Assembly: GCF_907164915.1 (NCBI RefSeq)
Contig: NC_061865.1
Coordinates: 50,875,363-50,939,362 of the forward strand
Length of the DNA stretch: 64,000 bases
Reading direction: 5' to 3'
Source: Impatiens glandulifera
Lineage: Eukaryota > Streptophyta > Magnoliopsida > Ericales > Balsaminaceae
Shown: piece after piece, positions 52,199-62,591 of the stretch
Layout: every line of letters starts with the position of its first letter
How positions within the stretch are numbered: the stretch's first letter is position 1
The notes under the pieces: model-generated
Seen by the model: only the letters and a program-made list of their open reading frames with translations
The model's database searches: none
Told to the model about the DNA's origin: nothing
Program-made: the position numbers and the translations under genes

Positions 52199-52320
52199 GA
52201 AAAATTTGACGAAATGACCCTAATAACTCACTTATTTGCATTCGTGGTGACACATAACTTTTATTGCTTTGGTGATCACTTTATTTATTTGAACGAAAAT
52301 ACCCTTATCGCGTAACGCAA
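52199..52320 (+). repeat. MULE left terminal inverted repeat
   Basis: Matches the reverse complement of 60624-60747 through GACGAAATGACC, GACTTATTTgC-like, TTTTATTGCTTTGGTGA, CACTTTATTT, GAAAATACC and TTATCKCGTAACG. By eye about 80% of bases agree. Looser similarity (CT-rich leader, AACCCTAAA, GGCGACGGCG-like) goes on to about 52500, which may be a shared TIR promoter. Confidence 0.85.
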
Positions 52321-52654
52321 AGGGACTTCGTGTTACGCGAAATGGAAAAGTGTGAAAAGTAAATAATACATTTACTATTTAATATAACTTCGACATATTT
52401 TTTCATTTCTCTTCTTCTCTTTCTCTCTCTTCCCGCTCTTCTCCTCCTTCTCTCTAACCCTAAACGGCGACGGCGATCTTCGACGACGGCGGTGGCGATA
52501 TTCGACGACGGACAATGAGCACGACGAGCACGAGCACTGTTCCACATGGTATGTTTATCCGATGAGACTTCACGTTTATTGTTGTTCGGTTTCTGCATAT
52601 TCGAATCACATATACTATTGTTGTTTATTGTTTATCCGATGAGACTTCACGTTT

Positions 52655-52765
52655 CGCGAAGGCCTTCTCGTTACGCGAAGCCCTTCCCGTTACGCGAAGC
52701 CCTTCCCGTTACGCGAAGCCCTTCCCGTTACGCGAAGCCCTTCCTATTACACGAAGGACTTCCTT
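52655..52765. repeat. 19-bp CpG-rich tandem repeat, block 1
   Basis: TTCCCGTTACGCGAAGCCC repeats head to tail with exact 19-base spacing: three perfect copies, flanked by diverged copies (TTCTCGTTACGCGAAG, TTCCTATTACACGAAGG). It sits between the left TIR and the transposase start. Two more units, one in reverse orientation, lie at about 52310-52345. Confidence 0.93.
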
Positions 52766-52873
52766 TTTCACTGCACTTCAATAGTATTATTTATCCATTC
52801 ATTCATGTTTTCTATTGCAGCTGAAGTATTCGTGTTCTATAATAGAGAGTGAAAATTTGATGCTGATTGTATA

Positions 52874-55260
52874 ATGTATTTTCATGGCACTTCAATCAAA
52901 ACATTGGATTTACCCCAAAATACTACGTTTGCCGAATTAGTTCATATCATCTATGATAGACTTAATGTGCAGAAATTTACATATGATTTAGTGCTGCAAG
53001 TCAAGTATGATGTTCCGCGTATCACAAATCCTCCCCCTATTGTTATTGATCAAGATGAGGATGTGAGCACATATTTATCACGCTTGTTTTCGGGTGGAAC
53101 TGTGTCACCATTGTGTGTCTCTATAGTAGAGAAGTCACCATTTACTAAAGAAAATATACCACTTCTTACATACCCAACTCAAGAAAGTATACTACCACCA
53201 TCACTTACTCAAAAAATTGTACTAGAGGTTGTACCCTCGATATCTTTGAAAGTCAAAATAAAGCAGGAGAAAACTCTTTGCCTCACATCCCACTTACTCA
53301 GAACTTGCATGCTACTACTAGTGCAATACCTACACCATCTAGTGCAAGAGAATCAATTGATACACTATCTAGTGCAAGAGCATCAATACCTACACAGTCT
53401 ACTACAATAAGAGCATCAATGGGTACACCAACTAGTGCAAGAACATCAATAGGTACACCATCTAGTGCAAGAAGATTATCAATGGGTACACCATCGACAG
53501 ACCCGACAGACACATCACCGATAGACCCCTCATTTGCGATAGCATTAAGTAGTGAAACCGTATTGGAAGTCGGTGCGTTGTTTGATAATAAAAAATAACT
53601 TCAACCGAGGCTATATAAATATGCAATGACTAATCATTTTGAATTCAAAGTGGAGAAGTCAAGAAAACATCTTTCGTGTGTTAAATGTTTGGATGAGACA
53701 TGCAAGTGGAGATTGCGTGCTGTGAAAGGTAAATTATCTAAGATGTTTGAGATCCGGAAACTCGACCAACAACACTCATGCTCAGTTTTGTCGAGGCCAG
53801 AGAAAAAAATGCAAACACCAGCATATGTTATTGGGCAGTGCATGAAGAGTAAGTACATGGACCATCAATATAACCACTTACCTAATAAAATAATTAAAGA
53901 CATGCAGACAACTTATGAGATATTTTTGACTTATAATAAGGCTTCAAGGGCAAGGGAAAAGACTTTAATGGCGGTGCGAGGAACGGTATAAGATTCCTAT
54001 AGAAAATTGCAATCATACCTGTACATGCTAGAGAAGAATAATCTGGGTACCATAACAGACATCCAGACAGACGAGCTCGACCACTTAAAGTATATGTTCA
54101 TGTCCCTAGGCCTCTCAATTAGGGGTTTCAAAGCCTTTTATCGTCATATATTGTGCGTTGATTCCAATTTTCTTAAGCATAATGTGGGAGGTCAACTATT
54201 GGTGGCTATTGCATTGGAAGCGAATGAGAAACTATATCATGTCGCTTTCGGCGTTGTTGATTCAGAGATTAATAACTCATGGACTTATTTTATGCAAAAA
54301 CTGAGAGAAACAATTGGATTAATTGATGATATCGTCTTCGTATCCGATAGACACCCAAGCATTGCCAATGCCTTGTGTGATGTTTTTCTAGAAGCAGACC
54401 ACGGTGCGTGCACATATCACATAAAGATGATATGGCCAAATTCAAAACTGATAAATGTCAGATGGAGTTTGATTTGGCTTTTCGTGCGTACACAGTTCTC
54501 AATTTTAATCATTTTTTGATAAGATCAGGGTTAAAGATCAAAGGATTACTGCCTATTTGGAAGAAAATGGATTCCAAAGATGGAGTAGAGCATTTTTCCC
54601 CAGTAAGCGATACAATCAACTCACAAGCAGTTATGCTGAGAGTTTTAATAGTCAGAGTAGGGAAGCCATAAAGTATCTCATTATAACAATGACTGAGTAT
54701 TTAAGATTCACAATACAACATTGGTTTAATGATTAAAGAGAAAAAGCGTCCAACCACCAAGAACTTTTATCTCCAACTTATGAAAAGTTATTACATGAGG
54801 GATTCGAGAAGGACATATTTTATACAGTATCAATCATCGCTTAACCGATTCGAGTTTTATGTGCATGACAATGAGTCCTATTTTAAAGTCCATTTGAAAC
54901 ACATGAACTACACTTGTAGGGTATTTGAAGTTTCAGGTCTTCCTTGTACGCATGCAATGGCTGTTGCCCGTCACTGCAATTCGGTTTCTTATGACTTCTG
55001 TTCAATGTATTATTCATCTCACATGTTCAATCTATTTAACCAATTATTTTATCGTTCTATTTTCCATGCTCACAAGTATTACACAACTGAATCTTGGATG
55101 AATGCATATGCGGAGACATGTTATCCTGTTGGTGATGAAGACAATTGGGCAAACAACGCGTGTGTCTAAAACCACCTGTTAAATTTAAGAAAGGGTGGTC
55201 ACAAACAAAGCGTAGGTTATCCCAAGGTGAGGTCCGTATCATGTACTCGTCTAGGACATA
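52874..55260 (+). pseudogene. MuDR-type MULE transposase, broken
   Basis: Domains in order: an N-terminal PB1-like region (52874-53160, GTSIKTLDLPQNTTFAEL); a low-complexity repeat region; the MuDR zinc-binding domain (53635-53800, SCVKCLDETCKWRLRAV and QQHSC); the MULE DDE core (54100-54430) with the first Asp in LCVDSNFLK, the second in VSDRHPSI, and CTYHIK; the conserved SYAESFNSQSREA near 54635; and a C-terminal SWIM zinc finger (LPCTHAMAVARH, 54930). The frame is lost at about 53270-53290, by TAA at 53596, by TAA after RGTV at 53989, by frameshifts near 54430 and 54700-54790, and again near 55165. It would bind the inverted repeats and cut; this copy cannot. Some breaks could be introns but the stop codons are not. 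Confidence 0.88.
53330..53490 (+). repeat. Coding minisatellite in the transposase relic
   Basis: About six imperfect units of 24-33 bases containing CTAGTGCAAGA and ATCAATRGGTACACCA, translating as variants of SSARASIGTP. They lie between the PB1-like region and the zinc domain. A stray unit (ATCTACTGCAAGAGCATC) lies at about 55298, after the transposase. Confidence 0.85.
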
Positions 55261-56322
55261 ATAGGGAAACATGAAAAGTAGTGATGTCTGCACCATCTAC
55301 TGCAAGAGCATCATCATCTCAATAGTATAAACCATCATCTCAATTGTACGAGCCTTTAGCTTGAACCATTTATTTTAACTCATCTAGTGTACTATATATT
55401 TCAGATTGTGGTGATTTGTGATAACTTGTAGTGTTCCTTATGTTGTTAATTGAATTGAATTGTGATGGTTTGTGATAAGTAGTGTTCCTTATGTTGTTAA
55501 TTGAATTGAATTGTGGTAGTTTCATGCATTATGTTTCTTTTTATGTTAATGTTTAAAGTTAATGTTTTAAAGTTAAAGTTTAAAATTAAAGTTAAAGTTA
55601 CACTTCTTTTTATGTTTCTTTTGTTTATAAATAGAGGTAAAATTTCTATTACACATACATGCAGGCAAGGAAAGATACTCAATTTAGTATCATTCCTTAC
55701 TGCACTTCAACCTTGAAGTTTCACTTCCAAGATTTTCAAATGAAGGTTTTCCAAGGTTTTCAATTTAGTGTCCTTCCTTAGTTTCTTGGATTAATCGATG
55801 ATACCTTGTTGTTTCAATATAGCTGTAAGGATTTGATTTCTTGAAACATTATGGTAACGGGACGTGAAGACCTTAGCAAGACGCGAAGACCTTAGCAAAA
55901 TGCGAAGGCCATCCCATCACACGAAGTCCTTAGCGAGACGCGAAGACCTTAGCGAAACGGGAAGGCCACCCCGTTACGCGAAGTCCTTAGCAAAACACGA
56001 AGGCCTGAGCTTTATGCGAAGTCTGTAGCGAAACATGAAGTCCTTCAAATTATACAAAATTCAACTACAAATATTTTAACATTTACATTACAAGTACAAA
56101 ATATACAAATATTTTAATATTACATTTACATTACAAGTACAAAATATTCACTTCAAAACCTTGGTTTTGAAGTACAAAATATTCACATCAAATTACAAGT
56201 ACAAAATATTCAATTCAAGTTCTCTCCAAAATTCAATTCAAGATTACAATACTATGGTTCTATAATTTGATGGAATAACCTGACCGCAAACTTCTATCTC
56301 CAAAACTCCATTTCATTTGAGT
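55261..56322. repeat. MULE inter-gene region with 19-bp repeat block 2 and local duplications
   Basis: Between the two convergent genes. 55385-55510 holds a 61-base tandem duplication (GTGATAA...GTAGTGTTCCTTATGTTG). 55860-56050 holds about ten diverged 19-base units of GACGCGAAGACCTTAGCRA type. 56080-56210 holds several copies of TTACAAGTACAAAATATTCA and the small palindrome ACTTCAAAACCTTGGTTTTG. No gene. Confidence 0.85.
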
Positions 56323-58926
56323 TCACACACCTTGGTTTGCAGTTAAGTATTCCATATACATTAACATGAACACACCACAGTCCCCGCTTTCGGTTGCTCT
56401 AGGGATTTCCCCTATCTTAGGTGCAATTTTGCCTTTGGGGTGTGGAAGCCTTTTGAATGTCATGGGCTTGAAGTTGAAGTTAGGGAACTTTCTTAGCTCA
56501 GCATCAGAGGCTTCCTTTGCAAATAAATGTAGAATCATGTCACACAACGGTCTCATGTATGGTTCCAAATTCTTAAAAATATAAGAATCACAGTCATAAA
56601 CATCAATGTGATTCTTTTGTAAACGAGCTACGCAAAGTATCCCGTGCTTGTTTATAATGTTCAAAGGCACATATATATCGTCTATTGATGCCCAGTCAGG
56701 TATATATCTACGTTCAGCACCAAAGAAATATTCTTGAAATTCTTCGTGGTCATACTTTTCAGGAGCGTTATGAAAAGTTTTGTACTTTTGCCTTAGCTTA
56801 TCTGCGAATAAGCAATCCTCTATTGTCACTTTAGAATTCTTATAAGTCGTGGGATATGCTGCAATCCTTTTTCTCAACAAGTGGCATCATGAGTCGATTT
56901 CCAGCACAATGGGAAAATATTCAGTAAGTATATTTCAAAGAACCTTGTTAGAATAACATTAAAAATGAATTGCACGACTTACAGTATCTTGAATCCAGGT
57001 GAACCTTATTAGAATTTTAACAAACACCTCCTTCCCTGCTTCGCAAGTATCGACATTATTTTTCTCATTTATGTTTTTTGGATCATTCATCCATGTTTGT
57101 ACTTCTTCGAGCAGCTCATCATCAAATTTTTTAAGGGGATTAACTGTTAATGGATCATTTGTCTTTGCCAGTTTTTTCAAAGGAGGGTTGATGTACGAGA
57201 AAATTGTTTTCGGCTTCCTCATCCTCCTATTTCGCACATATGTTGTTTTAGGAGGAGTGTTGTATAATTTGAAATCATCGTCTTCTTCAACCTTCTTCTT
57301 ATTATTATTATCAATTCCTTGCAGCATCATTTCAGTGAGCAACATTTCATCCTCCACCACACTCTCCTCATCCTTCTCCTTTTCACCCTCCACACTTTTC
57401 TCCTCACCTTCCACACTCTTCTCCACACCATCCACCACCTTCTTCTCCGCTTCATCCACCTTCATCTTCATCTCCATTTCCACACCCTCCACCACCACAT
57501 TCTCCTGCTCCACCTCCTCCTACTCTACCGTCTCATGTTGCACCTCCTCCTACTCCACCTTCCACTACCTTCTTCTCATCCTTCACCTTCATCTCCTCAT
57601 TTTCATTCGTCTTCATCTCCTACAAAATAGAACAATATTCTGGTCAGATATGTCCTTAGCGAAACACGAAGGCCTTAGCGTTACGTGAAGTTTTATTACG
57701 TTACGCGAAGTCCTTCACATTACACGAAGTCCTTAGCGAAACGTGAAGTACTTAGAGAAACGTTAAGTACAAATTTCAATATCTAACCTCAATCTTCTCC
57801 TTTTCTTGTCCACTTTGCTCTTCTTCTTTTTCTTTTTCTTCTCCTCCATATTATCTAATTTGGCTAATAAAATGACCATCTTTTGGTTAGATTTGGCTAA
57901 TAATTGTTCGGACATACTAATAACCAACTTTTTCATATAAACATGGTGAGTTTCTTGAGTTTCTTTGATGGTAATTTTCAGCTCTTTGATGATCTCTATT
58001 TTCAGCTCTTTTATCTCCTCCTTCAATCATCACATTTACATCCAACATAAGGTGTTGGAGGTGATGGAGGACTTGACGTCGCGGTGGGGGACTAGGAATG
58101 TTGTCATTGGGAGGTTTGGAATAATGTCGGAGGGGACTCGATTCATAAGCAAGCTTCCTCTTCAGGTTGGCTGCTTCTTTGAGAGTAACTTCAGTCTTTC
58201 TCTTCCTGGTGGCAGGTTTGAGAGTAGGTTCTTCATCTTCAACTTCAACTTCAACTTCATCTTTGTATATCTTCCCATCTGTAAATCCCTCAAACAAATC
58301 ATCAGTTGACTCGTCTATTTGTTCAAAGTCCACACCACCATATAACCTCTTCTCCATGGAGGACTCTTCCATCTCAGTCAGATCCGTGGTCTGAAGGGCA
58401 AACTTTATCTCGTTCAAGGTGTTCTTTTTGTTGGAATGATAAACTAACAACCTTGGGTGTAGAGGCTCATTAAACTCATTCCTTTTGGCGAATTTAGGAC
58501 AAAGCTTTTGATGACCTCATATGTCCACATTTGAAATGCCAGTGCGAACCCATAAACGTTATAAGCAAAAAGAGCATAAGGATGAGTAATCATTTTCTTC
58601 TTGTTAAAATATAAGAAAATAAGACGTTTCATGTTCTTGTTCAAACCCTTGAGGGTGGCTCTAAAGGAGACATACCCCCATGGAAATTTGAGGAAAGTTT
58701 TCTCGTGTTCCACCATATGGAGGATTTTTTCAAATACCTTCCTCCTTGGGTCAAATGCAAATAGGTACTGGCAAATCAGGCATACCAGCCACATCTTCCA
58801 TGCATCTTCTTTATCAGTGAATTTCATAAAAACATTCTTCAACTCGTTCATTCGTACATTTGTATTCCCTTTAAAATATTTCACTAAGAGAGGTGAAAAA
58901 CCTCGACATTCATCTTCTTCGATCAC
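56323..58926 (-). pseudogene. DUF1985/Ulp1 cysteine-peptidase gene carried by the MULE
   Basis: Minus-strand pieces in order: DUF1985 (58926-58444: FLKFPWGYVSFRATLKGL, YALFAYNVYGFALAFQMW), an acidic linker (58420-57917), a coiled-coil Lys-rich piece (58026-57763), an acidic Glu/Val/Lys piece (57513-56959) and a C48 Ulp1 peptidase domain (56880-56323). The peptidase keeps the His in NKHGILCVARL, the Asp of HIDVYDCDS and the Cys of SGDCGVFMLMY (codon near 56379). The Trp that normally follows the His is Gly. Known Ulp1 enzymes remove SUMO; what TE-borne ones do is unknown. Some joints may be introns (donor GATACT|GTAAGT at 56978), but the DUF1985 end changes frame near 58480 and a TGA precedes the peptidase near 56890, so it is probably decayed. 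Confidence 0.8.
57650..57770. repeat. 19-bp CpG-rich repeat, block 3
   Basis: About six diverged units (TTAGCGAAACACGAAGGCC, TTACGCGAAGTCCTTC, TTAGCGAAACGTGAAGTAC) between two coding pieces of the Ulp1 gene, probably in an intron. Confidence 0.85.
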
Positions 58927-59269
58927 AAAGGAAATCTGTCGAAGTTTAGGCTTGTAACCAAGTCATACTCCTTTATACCAAATACAAGTTTCTACCCATT
59001 GACCATGAATGTTATCTCCTTAGAGTTTGAGCTTACCCTCCTAAGCAACATATAATGTACAATAGTTCCTGAGAACTGCAAGATTGGAGCTATGAATAAA
59101 TATCTAAATTAGGTGTTATAAACCCTCTTCAAAAGATTGTATCGAACTTTTTAGCAATCTTCTTGAGGCAGAGGGCACTTTTCTAAGAAATCCTATCGGG
59201 AAACTCAGTAACTGTGGTTTTTTCCATCTAAAAAAAACAACAAAAATGTAAGAACAAATAAAAATACCA

Positions 59270-59350
59270 TCGCAAACCCTAAGCGAAATGCGAAGTACAT
59301 AGTGAAACGTGAAGTACTTAGCGAAGCCCTAAACCCATAGCGAGGGAAGA
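59270..59350. repeat. 19-bp CpG-rich repeat, block 4
   Basis: About three to four diverged units (CTAAGCGAAATGCGAAGTAC, TAGTGAAACGTGAAGTAC) upstream of the DUF1985 coding region on the minus strand. The rest of 58927-59650 has no frame that I can assign; it probably holds the 5' part of the Ulp1 gene. Confidence 0.75.
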
Positions 59351-59654
59351 CCCATTGAGAAACCATGAACATAAAAACTTAACATAAGACGAGCAAAAAC
59401 CAAAACCTTAACATAAGAAGGTGTAAACCAAAAACATTAACATAAGACGGTTTAAACAAAAAACTAAACAAACCTGATTAATGACGGATGAGAAGACGAG
59501 CAGGAAGAATCGTCAAGGCAGGGAGCAGTTAAGTTAACAGAGGCTAGAAAGAGACGAGGCTTTCGCGAGGGAGAGAAGAAATGAAATGTTCATCGCACAC
59601 AGAAAAGAATATTTAAATAAGGTATAGCGCGTGCAAAAATGCGCGCCTCTTCGA

Positions 59655-59720
59655 CTTCCTTAGAGAAACATAAGTCCTTAACGAGACACGAAGTCCTTAA
59701 CGAAACGTTAAGTACAATTT
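59655..59720. repeat. 19-bp CpG-rich repeat, block 5
   Basis: Three diverged units (TTAGAGAAACATAAGTCC, TTAACGAGACACGAAGTCC, TTAACGAAACGTTAAGTAC), directly left of the long inverted repeat. Confidence 0.8.
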
Positions 59721-59723
59721 TAT

Positions 59724-60124
59724 TTATTTATAGGTAATCTCTCTCGTTTGACAATGTATCAATAACAAAGTCATGGTTTTGAAGAAAATATGTGTTAACA
59801 AAATAAATCTTATTAATTTTACATGGAAACATTTAGATTCTTCAGAAAAGGCCTTTGAAGAAGCGATCATTGAGTTCTAGGTAAGAGAAGATGGTTTGAA
59901 ATCAATTTCGTTAGTCATTAATTATTTTTCTTAATGACTTACAAAATCGATTTCATACCATCTTAACGGAAGCTCAATGATCGTTTCTTCAAAGGCATTT
60001 TGTGAAGAATCTAAATGTTTCTATGTAAATATTATTAAGGTTTATTTTGTTAAGACAAATTCTCTTCAAAACCATGAGTGATGTAAATACCTTATCAAAT
60101 GAAGTCATGGTTAACTATAAATAA
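59724..60124. repeat. 400-bp near-palindrome inside the MULE right end
   Basis: The arms meet at about 59930 (TTAATTATTTTTCTTAA). The left arm 59760-59925 and the right arm 59935-60085 pair through AATGACT, ATCGATTTCA, ATGGT, CTCAATGATCG, TTCTTCAAAGGC, GAAGAATCTAAATGTTTC, TTTTGTTAA and TTCAAAACCATGA. Weaker pairing reaches TTATTTATAG at both outer ends. It could be a nested foldback MITE, or a hairpin-forming rearrangement. It lies between repeat blocks 5 and 6. Confidence 0.85.
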
Positions 60125-60137
60125 CAAAAAATCTTGA

Positions 60138-60245
60138 CCTTTAGAGAAACGCGAAGTCCTTAAAGAAACGTGAAGAACTTAGCAAAACGCGAATGACTTT
60201 ACGTCACGGGAAGAACTTAGCGAAACATGAAGCGAAAAGTGAATC
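60138..60245. repeat. 19-bp CpG-rich repeat, block 6
   Basis: About five diverged units (TTAGAGAAACGCGAAGTCC, TTAAAGAAACGTGAAGAAC, TTAGCAAAACGCGAATGAC, TTAGCGAAACATGAAG) about 400 bases inside the right TIR, in the same strand orientation as blocks 1-5. Confidence 0.85.
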
Positions 60246-60623
60246 TTCCCTAAAACAGAACCCATGATCATCGACAAAATTATCTACAAATATCATCATC
60301 GACAATATGAACAACGAATATGAAAATCAATATGAACAATAAAATGAACAAAATATGAACCAATATGAACAATAAGAACAAGTTAAATCAATTTAGGGTT
60401 TGAAATGAAGATAATGAAAATAAACACGTAAATCGATCTGCATGATCGATTAACACATGATATTAAAAATGGGGTTTTAGTATCGATCTGTATGATGTTT
60501 TCATTTAGGGTTCCACCGTCGTTGCCTTCGTCTAAGAGAGAAGAATGAGTAGAGAGAGAAGAGAGAGAAAGGAACTAACGTAAATGAAAAAAAAATAAGT
60601 ATTTATATAAAGAACTTTTTCAA

Positions 60624-60747
60624 TTCACGTTACGAGATAAAGGTATTTTCCTCCAAAAAAATAAAGTGGTCACCAAAGCAATAAAAATTATCGGGTGACC
60701 ATGGATACAAAATAAGTCATTCTTTATGGTCATTTCGTCAAATTTCC
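60624..60747 (-). repeat. MULE right terminal inverted repeat
   Basis: Inverted partner of 52199-52320. Read leftward it gives GGAAATTTGACGAAATGACC and, further in, TTTTATTGCTTTGGTGACC and TTATCTCGTAACGTG. It would be the promoter end for the minus-strand Ulp1/DUF1985 gene. Confidence 0.85.
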
Positions 60748-60756
60748 AATTTCCCC

Positions 60757-62591
60757 TAGATCTTCCTAGTCTCGATTTAATATAAAAGAGTGTGCGATTG
60801 TTGTGTGTGAGAGAAAGAAATTATCAAATCAATAAACAATTTTCCCTTATAACAAAACTTCAAATTTTTATACTATTTCATAAATAATAAATAAAATATA
60901 TATATATATATAAAATGAGTAATTATATGGAAGCCAAATATTTGTAGCAAAAGGTAACGAAAGGAATGAATGATGTGTGGAGCGCTGATTAGACAAACGA
61001 ATGAATGATGTATGGACTGCTAATTAGACTTGCTGATTAAGTCTATATTTATTTTTTATTTTTTTTAATATTTACATTTTCTTTTCCTCTCTTTTAAATA
61101 TTTAAATAGGACACATTTAATGATTTTTTTTTTAATTTTTATTATTAAAAAATACTTAATAATTTCTCTTTTTGTATTTTTTATTATTATAAATATTTTT
61201 TAAAATTATTGTACATGTCACTATAAATGCATTTTAATTATTTCTTTCTTAATAATTTATTCTCTTTTATTTATTAAAAAAAAAACTTTATAGTGAAACT
61301 ATATTGGGACAAAAGGAGAACCTTTAGGAAAATTTTGTTTTATATATTTTTTATCTATTAATTTGTAATTATTTATTTATATATTTAAATTAATTAATTA
61401 ATTTATATATTTTTAAAAGTAATAATTTAAAAAAATTAATAAATCAATAAATATACATAATATGAGAGAAAATTAAAAGTTAAATTTAAAAATTATTAAG
61501 TTATAATAAATAGAATGAATAAATCAAATTAATAAAATATATTTTAAAAATATATATATTAATTATATATATATATATATATATATTACTAAACTATTAT
61601 TTTGTTTAAGTTCTCTATCTTACTTCTCTCTAAAAAAAAAAAAAAAAGACTCTTCTTTTTTACCCTTTCATCCTCATATAAGATTTATTAAAAATTTAAT
61701 TCAGCACATAATATTATAACTTAATTACTATAGAATTTTCTTTTTATTTAGGTTTAATATTAGTATTTGAGTTATATTTATTAGGTTCTAGTTTAAGTTA
61801 AATAATTTATGATCCAATTTCAAATGAAATAATATTTATTATCATTTTATAATAAAAAAATTAAAGAGAGTTAAATTATTAAATATATTTTTTAAAATAA
61901 TAAAAAATTGAAAAGAGAGAAATTATTAAATATTTTAATGCATGTACAATTTAAAATTAAAGAGAAAAAAAATGATAAGCAATAAAAAAAATGTTGTGAT
62001 TGAGATGTGGTTTGCCCAATGTATAATAAGGTAGTATCAATTGAAAGTCTTGAGACCGTGAAAGTGTAAGGTCATAAGATGAGAAATGAGATATTCCTTC
62101 ATAAAAAAAATATGTGAAAAGATAATTGTTTTATCGAATAAAATGTAGAATAAGAATATTATATTTTTTTAGTTTAAAAAAAAAAAACAATAATAATATA
62201 ATAATATTAATATTTTTTATATAAAATAATAAAAATGGTATGATTTGAAACCGTTTTCAGTTAGAGTAAGAATTAATTAGAAAAGTTCAAACCTTTTTTT
62301 ATATAAAATAAAAGAAAAAGTATGCATGATATCTCCGAAAAACTCTGAACAAGATGTGTTGAAACCCTAGTTGATAGAGAGAGAGATGGGAGTGTGTGGG
62401 GTGAGTGGGAGGGGAGAGAGACTTTTACGGAAACTGTCATATAAATCAGATCATCTTCTCTTCTTCTTCTTCTTCCATGGATGGATCCATGTATCATCGA
62501 TTATTGATTATTCATTGATTGATTTCCTTTTATCTTTATATTGATTTGATTTCTTCATGCATTGCAGAAGATCTGCTGATTCATAAAACAA
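60757..62591. other. Intergenic and LBD leader/promoter
   Basis: 60964-61030 holds a tandem duplication of GAATGAATGATGTRTGGA (about 36-base spacing). 61050-62270 is very AT-rich without a gene. 62330-62590 is the likely LBD promoter and leader: a GA-rich stretch at 62378-62422, CTTCTTCTTC at 62458, and an acceptor-like GCATTGCAG at 62568 suggesting a leader intron. Confidence 0.5.

Larger units (their letters stand above)
52199..60756. mobile_element. Mutator-like element carrying transposase and Ulp1/DUF1985 gene (Kaonashi-type)
   Basis: An 8.5-kb element bounded by inverted repeats: AAATTTGACGAAATGACC near 52203 and its reverse complement ending at about 60747. It contains a MuDR-type transposase on + (left) and a DUF1985/Ulp1 peptidase gene on - (right), converging towards about 55.3-56.3 kb. 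This is the gene order of mudrA/mudrB in maize MuDR, where each inverted repeat supplies a promoter. Ulp1-carrying MULEs (Kaonashi) are known in several eudicots. Both genes have lesions, so the copy is not autonomous. The outermost bases differ between the ends (a TTGG-type insertion on the right), and no clean 9-bp target duplication is seen, although AGATC...TCCTA occurs beside both ends. Confidence 0.88.

Noticed and set aside
52546..52824. Plus-strand frame of 92 codons with a RYAKPF-type repeat
   Set aside because: It is the translation of the 19-bp tandem repeat between the MULE TIR and the transposase; no independent protein is supported.
56999..57688. Plus-strand frame of 229 codons rich in Ser, and an overlapping His/Leu-rich frame at 57319-57630
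   Set aside because: Both are antisense shadows of the acidic Glu/Val/Lys-rich stretch of the minus-strand Ulp1 gene.
57763..58450. Independent genes in the 57.8-58.4 kb frames
   Set aside because: Read together with DUF1985 and Ulp1 pieces on the same strand they form the linker of one TE-borne gene.
52640..60245. CRISPR-like regular repeats
   Set aside because: The 19-bp units are directly tandem without unique spacers, and the sequence is a plant nuclear genome.
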